Shown: positions 14,931 through 21,433 of the stretch, piece after piece
How positions within the stretch are numbered: the stretch's first letter is position 1
How the letters are laid out: every line of letters begins with the position of its first letter
Source: Treponema sp. UBA3870
Lineage (GTDB): Bacteria; Spirochaetota; Spirochaetia; Treponematales; Treponemataceae
Direction of reading: 5' to 3'
DNA: 23,854 nt
Assembly (NCBI GenBank): GCA_002392275.1
Contig: DGGQ01000191.1
Span: forward strand, 1-23,854
Translations under genes and position numbers: made by a program
The notes under the pieces: generated by a model
The model's database searches: none
What the model saw: the letters and a program-made list of their open reading frames with translations, nothing else
What the model was told of the DNA's origin: nothing

Positions 14931-15479
14931 TCATTCGCAGCTTCCACATCCTCCGCAGCCGCCGCATCCACCGTCTGAACCGCAGTTTCCTCCGCAGTCA
15001 CAGCCACAACCGCATCCACATCCGGTGGTCATCTGTTTGATTTCTTCGGCACTTGCTTCCCTGACTTCCAGAATCTCAACATCAAAATGCAGGGTTAATC
15101 CGGCTAGTTCGTGGTTTGCGTCAACCGTTATGAAATCATCTGAGACTTCTTTTACCGTGACGATTGCAGGTCCTTCCGGTGTGGAGGCCTGAAATTTTGA
15201 GCCGATGGGAATATCTCCTTCAACCTCAAAGTTTTCCCTTGGGATTTTTGCGACCAGACGATCGTCATAAACGCCGTAACCGTCTTCGGGTGGGAGCACT
15301 GCATTGATTTTGTCTCCGGCACTTTTTCCTTCGAGCTGTTCTTCAAGTTTTGGCAGGAGAAAATTGTTTCCGTGCAGATAGATGAGAGGCTCCGATCCAA
15401 CGGAAGAGTCGATTGTATTTCCTTTGTCATCCTTGAGCGTGTAGTTGATTGAAACCAGTGCGTTCTTTGCAATCTGCAT
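14931..15479 (-). CDS. slyD: SlyD-like FKBP peptidyl-prolyl isomerase with a cysteine-rich tail
   Basis: The 182-residue protein has the SlyD arrangement: a split FKBP domain (residues about 1-70 and 120-145; ALVSINYTLKDDKGNTIDSS, then LHGNNFLLPKLEEQLEGK) with an inserted chaperone flap (PEDGYGVYDDRLVAKIPRENF). It catalyses proline isomerisation and acts as a folding chaperone in the cytosol. In Escherichia coli the tail is rich in His and Cys and binds nickel; here it is about 30 residues of Gly and Cys with ten cysteines and no His, which suggests binding of soft metals or an Fe-S/Cu/Zn role. Its ATG overlaps the stop of the NifU-like gene (TAATG), so the two are translationally coupled. 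Confidence 0.92.
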   Translation of the reverse strand: MQIAKNALVSINYTLKDDKGNTIDSSVGSEPLIYLHGNNFLLPKLEEQLEGKSAGDKINAVLPPEDGYGVYDDRLVAKIPRENFEVEGDIPIGSKFQASTPEGPAIVTVKEVSDDFITVDANHELAGLTLHFDVEILEVREASAEEIKQMTTGCGCGCGCDCGGNCGSDGGCGGCGGCGSCE

Positions 15480-15757
15480 TAGTAGAGTCCTCCCATATCA
15501 TCGGGGCTTGTTTCTGGGGCATTGTCCTGAATCACCTCAACAATTTCCGGGCATGCGTTTTTGATGTAGGTCTCCAGTCCCATTTTTATTGTCATAACCG
15601 CCATTGGACAACCATCGCAGGCTCCTGTCAGTTTTACATGGACCTTGTTTTCGTCATCGATTCCAACGAATTCCATGTCGCCGCCTTCCGATTTCAGAAC
15701 CGGTCGGAACTGTTCCAGAGCCTCTTCAACTTTTGCCTTTAATGCTTCGTCAGCCAT
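15479..15757 (-). CDS. NifU-like Fe-S cluster scaffold (Nfu domain)
   Basis: The 92-residue protein is a single NifU C-terminal (Nfu) domain. The paired cysteines C47 and C50 in GACDGCPMA bind a bridging [4Fe-4S] cluster in a dimer for delivery to apo-proteins; the start ALKAKVEEALEQFRPVLKSEGGDMEFVGID (here cut to LKAKVEEALEQFRPV) is characteristic. AAGGGG sits before the ATG. The stop codon shares one base with the SlyD start. Coupling to a cysteine-rich SlyD hints at a shared metal or Fe-S maturation role, but that is inference. Likely clients elsewhere in the window are BioB, NrdD/NrdG activation and other radical-SAM enzymes. Confidence 0.92.
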   Translation of the reverse strand: MADEALKAKVEEALEQFRPVLKSEGGDMEFVGIDDENKVHVKLTGACDGCPMAVMTIKMGLETYIKNACPEIVEVIQDNAPETSPDDMGGLY

Positions 15758-15808
15758 TGTTACCCCTTGCTCCGACTTCTGTGTGCCGGACGGAAAAAAT
15801 CTAGGAGA

Positions 15809-15837
15809 GATTCTATCAGAAAAAAAAAGTTTTTGAA
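15809..15837 (-). promoter_or_regulatory. Promoter of nifU-like/slyD
   Basis: Reading leftwards, TTTCAA (15837-15832) and TAGAAT (15814-15809) are separated by 17 bp, with TGA directly before the -10, giving an extended -10. Transcription should begin near 15802, about 45 bases before the ATG. Confidence 0.6.
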
Positions 15838-16062
15838 ACAGGTGTGCGCTCTAATAAAACTGTATATATGTGGTATACAAAATGATAGTAAAAGTGCTGG
15901 TGGGAATTTTGGGAAAAGGTGACAAAAAAATCTGTACCCATAAAATTGGGGTTTTTTGCTAGAATCCTACAAAAAAAATTTTTTAAAATTATTTGTACCC
16001 TAAAATCTGTTGAAAAGTCCTAGAATTGGTGATTTGGGCGGGTTTTTGAAAAATTCGTGATA
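15838..16062. other. AT-rich intergenic stretch upstream of the nrdD promoter
   Basis: No gene is visible. It holds an inverted repeat TGTATA/TATACA (15861-15866, 15874-15879), an extended -10-like TGC-TAGAAT at 15957-15965 that could be a second nrdD promoter, and two imperfect direct copies of TGTACCC followed by (AT)AAAATT/TAAAATC at about 15934 and 15989. Confidence 0.5.
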
Positions 16063-16091
16063 TTGACTAAATCCGCTATCCCTAGTACACT
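16063..16091 (+). promoter_or_regulatory. nrdD promoter
   Basis: TTGACT (16063-16068), a 17-bp spacer and TACACT (16086-16091) form a good sigma-70 promoter with a predicted start near 16098, leaving a leader of about 150 bases before nrdD. The NrdR-type boxes overlap the spacer and -10 and lie just beyond the start. Confidence 0.7.
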
Positions 16092-16119
16092 TTAACTATA
16101 AAAACGCTATATCTAGCGT
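16073..16119 (+). promoter_or_regulatory. Tandem NrdR-type boxes
   Basis: Box 1 CCGCTATCCCTAGTAC (16073-16088) and box 2 ACGCTATATCTAGCGT (16104-16119) match the NrdR pattern acaCwATATATwGtgt, box 2 almost palindromically. Their offset is exactly 31 bp, three helical turns, as usual for NrdR pairs. The position over the -10 and start site fits repression of ribonucleotide reductase by ATP/dATP-loaded NrdR. The NrdR gene is not in the window. Confidence 0.78.
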
Positions 16120-16159
16120 AGCGGCTTTCAAAGTTTGAAGGTTCGTGCCATAAATCTAC

Positions 16160-16190
16160 AATCCAAAAGCTTAGGTTTTTGGATTTTTTT
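16160..16190 (+). terminator. Terminator-like hairpin in the nrdD leader
   Basis: AATCCAAAA (16160-16168) pairs perfectly with TTTTGGATT (16177-16185) around a short loop and is followed by an uninterrupted T-run to 16190. It sits about 62-92 bases after the predicted start and about 57 bases before the nrdD ATG, so it could attenuate nrdD. An outer CCATAAA/TTTATGG pairing (16148-16154 with 16188-16194) extends it. Confidence 0.45.
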
Positions 16191-16247
16191 ATGGTGACAG
16201 ATTAAATCTTTACAAACAAAATTAAAAAATAAAAGGGTGGCAGGTGT

Positions 16248-18428
16248 ATGAAAATCATCAAGCGTAGTGGTGCAGAAGTTGTTTTTGACCGTGAGAAAAT
16301 AGCATCGGCAATCAGAAAAGCAAATATACAGGTGGATGAAATCGACAGGCTCAGCGAAAAGCAGATTACATCCATTGTTGATGATATAGAAATCCAGTGT
16401 CACAAGGAAGGTCATGCCCTCAACGTCGAGGACATCCAGGATTTGGTCGAGACCGGAATCATGGCCAATGGCGCGTACAAGGTTGCCAAGCTCTACATCA
16501 CATACAGATTCCGCCATCAGCTTATGCGCAGGCAGAACACTACCGACCAGCAGATTATGAGCCTTCTCGAAGAAAACAACGAGGAAGTAAAGCAGGAGAA
16601 CTCAAATAAAAATCCGACCGTGGTTTCGGTTCAGCGCGACTATATGGCCGGGGAAGTTTCAAAGGACATCACACGCCGTTTTCTGTTGGACCCGGAGATT
16701 TCCAGAGCACACGATGAGGGAATCATCCATTTCCATGATTCGGACTATTTTGCCCAGCACATGCACAACTGCGATCTTGTGAATCTTGAGGACATGCTTC
16801 AGAATGGAACTGTAATCAGCGGTACAAAGATTGACAGGCCACATTCATTTTCAACCGCATGTAACATTGCCACCCAGATTATTGCGCAGGTTGCGAGCTG
16901 CCAGTACGGTGGACAGAGCATTTCACTTGCGCATCTTGCGCCGTTTGTTGATGTCAGCAGAAAAAAGATTCAGAAGGACATCCGCGAGACCATGGAGACT
17001 CTGGGGCTTGAAATCAACGAGGACCAGTTCAAGTATATGGTTGAAAGGCGGCTCCGGACCGAAATCACCAAGGGAGTCCAGACAATCCAGTACCAGGTGA
17101 TTACTCTTATGACCACCAACGGACAGGCCCCTTTTGTCACTGTTTTCATGTATCTGAACGAGGCAAAGAGCGAGCAGGAAAAATCCGACCTTGCGATTAT
17201 CATCGAGGAGGTCTTGAAGCAGCGATACAAGGGTGTCAAGAACGAGCAGGGCGCATGGATTACACCCGCATTCCCAAAGCTGATTTATGTTCTTGAGCCT
17301 GACAATATAGAAGAGGGGTCAAAATACTACTATCTGACGGAGATGGCCGCAAAGTGTACAGCCCGCCGCATGGTCCCGGATTATATTTCCGAAAAGATGA
17401 TGCTCACCATGAAGATTGATGAGAACGGAAACGGAAACTGCTACCCCTGCATGGGATGCCGCTCATTCCTCACGACATACATCGACCCGGACACCGGCAA
17501 GCCCAAATACTATGGTCGCTTCAACCAGGGTGTTGTGACTCTGAATCTTGTTGACGTGGCATGTTCTTCCGGTGGAAATGAAGAAAAATTCTGGGAGATT
17601 ATGGAGCAGAGACTGGAGCTTTGCCACCGGGCATTGCAGATTCGGCACAAGAGGCTCCTTGGAACAAAATCCGATGCTGCACCAATCCTTTGGCAGAACG
17701 GTGCGCTTGCCCGCCTAAAGAAGGGTGAGACAATCGACAAACTTCTGTACAACGGTTATTCGACCATTTCGCTTGGCTACGCTGGACTCTGTGAGTGTAC
17801 AAGATACATGACCGGATGCAGCCACACGACAGAAGAGGGAAAGCCATTTGCTCTTAAAGTGATGCACGCTCTTAACGATGCCTGCAAAAAATGGAAGGCC
17901 GCCGAGCATATTGATTACTCCGTTTACGGAACTCCGCTTGAAAGTACCACATACAAATTTGCGAAGTGCCTTAAAAGACGTTTTGGAATTATTCCGCAGG
18001 TGACGGACAAAAACTATATCACCAACAGCTACCACGTGCATGTCACCGAAAAAATTGATGCGTTCACGAAGCTGAGTTTTGAATCTGAGTTCCAGAAACT
18101 TTCTCCGGGAGGGGCGGTCTCTTATGTTGAGGTTCCCAATATGGAAAACAATCTGGCTGCCGTGATGACGCTTCTCAGGCACATCTACAACCACATAATG
18201 TATGCCGAGCTGAACACCAAGAGCGACTTCTGCCAGAAATGCGGATACACCGGTGAAATCAAAATTGTCACGGACAACGACGGAAAGCTGGTCTGGGAAT
18301 GTCCAAATTGCGGAAACCGTGACCAGTCCACAATGAATGTCGCCCGAAGAACTTGCGGCTACATCGGAACACAATATTGGAACCAGGGACGCACTCAGGA
18401 AATCCAGGAAAGGGTTTTACATTTGTAA
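16248..18428 (+). CDS. nrdD: Anaerobic (class III) ribonucleoside-triphosphate reductase
   Basis: The 726-residue enzyme reduces ribonucleotides to deoxyribonucleotides without oxygen. Residues 1 to about 95 form an ATP-cone (MKIIKRSGAEVVFDREKI...), the allosteric site for ATP/dATP. The catalytic barrel follows. Near the C-terminus, CQKC (C662, C665) and CPNC (C685, C688) form the Zn site, and RRTCGYIG places the glycyl radical at G704. The ending ERVLHL is complete. Length and order agree with NrdD of anaerobes. A purine-rich stretch (AAAGGGTGGCAGG) precedes the ATG. The activase NrdG is encoded 276 bp downstream on the same strand. Expression should be controlled by the NrdR boxes. Confidence 0.97.
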   Translation: MKIIKRSGAEVVFDREKIASAIRKANIQVDEIDRLSEKQITSIVDDIEIQCHKEGHALNVEDIQDLVETGIMANGAYKVAKLYITYRFRHQLMRRQNTTDQQIMSLLEENNEEVKQENSNKNPTVVSVQRDYMAGEVSKDITRRFLLDPEISRAHDEGIIHFHDSDYFAQHMHNCDLVNLEDMLQNGTVISGTKIDRPHSFSTACNIATQIIAQVASCQYGGQSISLAHLAPFVDVSRKKIQKDIRETMETLGLEINEDQFKYMVERRLRTEITKGVQTIQYQVITLMTTNGQAPFVTVFMYLNEAKSEQEKSDLAIIIEEVLKQRYKGVKNEQGAWITPAFPKLIYVLEPDNIEEGSKYYYLTEMAAKCTARRMVPDYISEKMMLTMKIDENGNGNCYPCMGCRSFLTTYIDPDTGKPKYYGRFNQGVVTLNLVDVACSSGGNEEKFWEIMEQRLELCHRALQIRHKRLLGTKSDAAPILWQNGALARLKKGETIDKLLYNGYSTISLGYAGLCECTRYMTGCSHTTEEGKPFALKVMHALNDACKKWKAAEHIDYSVYGTPLESTTYKFAKCLKRRFGIIPQVTDKNYITNSYHVHVTEKIDAFTKLSFESEFQKLSPGGAVSYVEVPNMENNLAAVMTLLRHIYNHIMYAELNTKSDFCQKCGYTGEIKIVTDNDGKLVWECPNCGNRDQSTMNVARRTCGYIGTQYWNQGRTQEIQERVLHL

Positions 18429-18430
18429 AT

Positions 18431-18598
18431 CAGGGGAGTTCCCCTGCCCCCATTTTCAAGGGTTGCGCCCTTGAGCCTTTTTCATGCTTAGAAGCATGGG
18501 AAATTTGTCAGGAAGAGGGAAACCCCTAGCGAGTTAGTGTTTTCCCTCTCCCCGACACCCCTCTCTCTTCCACAACGCGCTTAGGGGCTATCCCCTAA
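18431..18598. repeat. Cluster of five small hairpins between nrdD and nrdG
   Basis: Perfect stems in order: CAGGGG-AGTT-CCCCTG (18431-18446); TCAAGGG-TTGCG-CCCTTGA (18456-18474, followed by GCCTTTTT, so possibly an nrdD terminator); CATGCT-TAGA-AGCATG (18483-18498); GAGGGAAA/TTTCCCTC (18515-18522, 18541-18548); TTAGGGG-CTAT-CCCCTAA (18581-18598). Several are followed by a run of C. No coding sequence is visible in 18429-18704. The style resembles REP-like palindromic repeats, but copy number cannot be judged from one window. Confidence 0.8.
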
Positions 18599-18704
18599 GA
18601 ACCCCAAAACTTTTCGGCAGGAGCATGTTTGTTTTTTGCGCACGTTTTTTTCAAATCTTTGACTCATACTTTCTAAAACTCGATTTATAGCCGACACTTT
18701 GATT

Positions 18705-19190
18705 ATGTACTACGGTGAAATAAAAAAAATAGATATAGCCAACGGCGATGGAGTCCGGGTTTCTCTTTTTGTATCTGGATGCAGAATCCACTGTCCCGGC
18801 TGCTTCAACGCGATGACCTGGGATTTTTGCTATGGAAAAGAGTTTACGCGCGACACAGAGGATGAAATAATCAAAGCGCTTGGAAAAGATTTTATCTCCG
18901 GCTTGACCGTTCTGGGCGGGGAACCTTTTGAGCCTGAAAATCAAAAAGTTCTTGCACCTTTTTTACGCCGTGTCAAAGAGCTTTTCCCCAAGAAAAATAT
19001 CTGGTGCTACTCCGGCTACATCTATGAAAGCGACATCGCCGCCCCAAATGGAAAAGTCCACACCGATTTCACCGACGAAATGCTTTCCTGCATCGACACC
19101 CTTGTTGACGGCCCCTTTATTGAAGCCGAAAAAGATATTTCTTTAGTCTTCCGAGGTTCAAAGAATCAGCGGATTTTAAAATTGCATTAA
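18705..19190 (+). CDS. nrdG: Anaerobic ribonucleotide reductase activating protein (radical SAM)
   Basis: From the ATG at 18705 the protein has 161 residues (MYYGEIKKIDIANGDGVRVS). A frame extension to a TTG at 18699 adds only two residues. The radical-SAM motif CRIHCPGC (C26, C30, C33; CxxxCxxC) binds the [4Fe-4S] cluster, and TVLGGEPFEPENQ is the GGE motif for SAM. It generates the glycyl radical on NrdD. No strong ribosome site is visible and the gap to nrdD is long and full of hairpins, so it may use its own promoter; TTGACT at 18659-18664 is the best -35 candidate but I found no good -10. Confidence 0.95.
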   Translation: MYYGEIKKIDIANGDGVRVSLFVSGCRIHCPGCFNAMTWDFCYGKEFTRDTEDEIIKALGKDFISGLTVLGGEPFEPENQKVLAPFLRRVKELFPKKNIWCYSGYIYESDIAAPNGKVHTDFTDEMLSCIDTLVDGPFIEAEKDISLVFRGSKNQRILKLH

Positions 19191-19479
19191 TTATGCGCAA
19201 GTTTTTACGTTTTTTTGTGAAGCAAAAAATGGACGCATTGCGGCCAAGGAAAAACTTGAAGAGCAAGCGCCTGCTTGCGACATTTTGTTTACTTTTTTAA
19301 CTCTTTAATAATTTTCTTTTCAATTGTCAGATAAAAAATCCTGCCTATAATAAAAGCAGATTGTGAGGAACAATTGGTTTTGCATTTCGCGCCTCACATT
19401 TTGTTTTGCCACTATTGAGTTTGATTGCGGCAAGTTCACCCGAAAGATTCGTCATTGATTATGGCGGAGGGGGGTAATT
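19191..19479. other. Intergenic region upstream of the lipoprotein gene, with promoter-associated inverted repeat
   Basis: No gene is visible. It contains a short hairpin GCAAGC-GCCT-GCTTGC (19263-19278), then the lipoprotein promoter, then TGTGAGG (19362-19368) pairing with CCTCACA (19392-19398) followed by TTTTGTTTT. This last element starts just after the predicted transcription start and could be an operator or a leader hairpin. Confidence 0.55.
19324..19351 (+). promoter_or_regulatory. Promoter of the large lipoprotein
   Basis: TTGTCA (19324-19329), a 16-bp spacer and a consensus TATAAT (19346-19351). The predicted start is near 19358, so the leader is about 120 bases and ends with GGAGGGGGG before the ATG at 19480. 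Confidence 0.7.
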
Positions 19480-21336
19480 ATGAAAAAGATTCTTATTCCA
19501 TTCGTGTTTCTGGCGGTTCTGTTTTTCTCATGCTCAAACGGCATGGTTGATTCCAGAGGCATTGACAATGAAAACTATAGCGGAAAAATCTATCTTGCGT
19601 CGTACGGTCTCTCTGATTATACCCAGAGAAGCGTTTCTGCCGTTGGATTCCAGACCACGGAAAATCCAAATGCCGTTCCAGAAGTTTTTGTGGTAAAAGG
19701 AAGCGATGCTGCCGTCCTTTCTGAACAGGAAGTTGTTCTTGCCGTAAAAACCTGTCTTGAGGGAAAGACTCTCATAATCGACAGTCCGAGCGAAGGTCAA
19801 CTGGAATCCTTCAAAAACAGGATTGATGCTGTTCTTTCAATACCGGCTGAGGATGGCGAGGAAAATGTGTTCAAATATGAGTATCTGAAAGACCAGTCCG
19901 AGATAAGCCCGAACTCGATTTATGAAATCATCCCAGAAAAATCTACCGGGGGATTTGGGAGTGCAGAATTTGATTCCGCAATTCCGGCTGATAACAAAAA
20001 CTATGGTGCAATCGCTCTTAGGCAGGGGCAGATTTATTTTGTACACAAAATCGACGACGCGGTGAATCTTGGAGCCGAGAACTTAAAGACAGATTACACC
20101 AATGTTGAGGAAAGCTCCATCAAAAGTTTTGTTGAATGGATTAAAAATCCTGAGGCAGAAGAGGAGAGGACCCTTTCTGGAAAAAAGTCTGCAATCAATG
20201 CGCTCAGGTCCGTAACTTCCGAGGCTGCATTGGAGAGTGCAAAAAAAGCACAGTCCGCTGTCCACAATTTTACGGCGACTTTTAAGACAAACGAGAGGAC
20301 ACACTATGACGGTCGTTACGAGGGCAGGTCGGAGAATGTCCAGATTTATATTGATGTCTGGTGTGCCTGCGACATTTCAGCGCAAAAGGAATGGTATCTT
20401 GTGAAGACATCGGTGGTCTGCAACAATCAGCAGCTCAACAATGTCACCGAGTGGTCTGACAAATATGTTAGCCCCTATTTTGAGAAATGCTCAATAAAGT
20501 CCTATGTAAACGGCGCGACGGTTGACGCAAGCAAGTGCAGCCCGCAGAATTCGGCTGGAAGCACAAATTTCACTTCCGGTTCAGGATTTTCGATTGGAGC
20601 AAATGCCGGAGTGAACTCATCCGGACCAACGGCTGGACTTTCTGTTGGATACTCGGTCAGCCAATCTTCCAGCAGGTCGATTCCAGATATATCCGTAAAA
20701 TTTGAGCCGGCAGCGGACCAACATTCTGCGAAATGGTCTTTCACTGCTCCAAAAGTGGAAGGCTACTGGGATGGGCTTGTCACAAAATGCAACGGTGCAA
20801 AGAGCATTCAGACTAACGCGGTAACTTTTGACACCTACACAATCTACACCCGCCCGAGCAATTTTGCGCCAAAGTATAAGACCATAGAGCTTACGACTAC
20901 GGTGAATGTCAATTTGGAAATGCTTACGTCATGGATTGGAGGTCTGGGACGGCTGACTTCAAGGTGGTACGACCAAAGCACCGGCTGGATTTATTACGAC
21001 TACATCAAAAAGCCAAGCAATCTTGTTGGTGAGTACATCATGTCGTTCTCCGCACCGGAAGGCACTACACCCGAGAGGTATGAGCTTCTGAACAAGGCAC
21101 TTAGGGATTATATTGACGACTGGGGAACCAATGTAAAATATTATACCTTTGGTGACAAGAATTCTCCGAACGGTCCGTTGGACAAGACAGCAAAGGCATA
21201 CTTCTCCGGACCAAAACAGAAAATCACAACCAACAAGGACGTGCTCAAGGACAGGGGATTCAGCGGCAAATACACATTCTACATCAGGAATGTGTCCACC
21301 GGAAAGAACGTTGCGAGCTTTGACGTGACATTCTAA
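19480..21336 (+). CDS. Large lipoprotein with a Gly/Ser amphipathic hairpin; possible leukocidin-like pore former
   Basis: The 618-residue protein starts with a lipoprotein signal, MKKILIPFVFLAVLFFSC, with the acylated Cys at residue 18 and a spirochaete-like lipobox, so it is surface or periplasm anchored. I do not recognise a confident family. Residues about 20-260 are acidic and mixed; 262-340 is rich in beta character (NFTATFKT, ENVQIYIDVWCACDIS). Residues about 366-397 (SGSGFSIGANAGV, then GLSVGYSVSQSS) alternate small polar and hydrophobic residues around a turn NSSGPT, like the membrane-inserting hairpin of beta-pore toxins, followed by SIPDISVKFEP, as in leukocidin-type toxins. The C-terminal third is also beta-rich. 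The similarity is by eye and unproven. It has its own promoter and a strong terminator, so it is a single-gene unit. Confidence 0.55.
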   Translation: MKKILIPFVFLAVLFFSCSNGMVDSRGIDNENYSGKIYLASYGLSDYTQRSVSAVGFQTTENPNAVPEVFVVKGSDAAVLSEQEVVLAVKTCLEGKTLIIDSPSEGQLESFKNRIDAVLSIPAEDGEENVFKYEYLKDQSEISPNSIYEIIPEKSTGGFGSAEFDSAIPADNKNYGAIALRQGQIYFVHKIDDAVNLGAENLKTDYTNVEESSIKSFVEWIKNPEAEEERTLSGKKSAINALRSVTSEAALESAKKAQSAVHNFTATFKTNERTHYDGRYEGRSENVQIYIDVWCACDISAQKEWYLVKTSVVCNNQQLNNVTEWSDKYVSPYFEKCSIKSYVNGATVDASKCSPQNSAGSTNFTSGSGFSIGANAGVNSSGPTAGLSVGYSVSQSSSRSIPDISVKFEPAADQHSAKWSFTAPKVEGYWDGLVTKCNGAKSIQTNAVTFDTYTIYTRPSNFAPKYKTIELTTTVNVNLEMLTSWIGGLGRLTSRWYDQSTGWIYYDYIKKPSNLVGEYIMSFSAPEGTTPERYELLNKALRDYIDDWGTNVKYYTFGDKNSPNGPLDKTAKAYFSGPKQKITTNKDVLKDRGFSGKYTFYIRNVSTGKNVASFDVTF

Positions 21337-21361
21337 TCCATGCTGATTCCGAAAAAACACC

Positions 21362-21394
21362 GGGGCTGTCCAAAACGGATGGCCCCTTTTTTTT
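21362..21394 (+). terminator. Strong intrinsic terminator of the lipoprotein gene
   Basis: GGGGCTGTCC (21362-21371) pairs over all ten positions (two wobbles) with GGATGGCCCC (21377-21386) around a 5-base loop, followed by eight T (21387-21394). Confidence 0.92.
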
Positions 21395-21398
21395 GTCC

Positions 21399-21427
21399 AT
21401 GACAAGAAGCCAAAAAGATTTTATAAT
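21399..21427 (+). promoter_or_regulatory. Promoter of the NAD(P)HX repair gene, leaderless geometry
   Basis: ATGACA (21399-21404), 17 bp, TATAAT (21422-21427), then six bases and the ATG at 21434. It begins 5 bp after the terminator T-run. No Shine-Dalgarno sequence is present. Confidence 0.62.
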
Positions 21428-21433
21428 CCACAC

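Noticed and set aside
17715..18374. A 219-residue open frame on the minus strand inside nrdD
   Set aside because: Antisense to a clearly conserved enzyme; no start signal and no recognisable motif.
18600..18704. NrdR box ahead of nrdG
   Set aside because: No sequence close to acaCwATATATwGtgt was found; only AT-rich sequence and a lone TTGACT.
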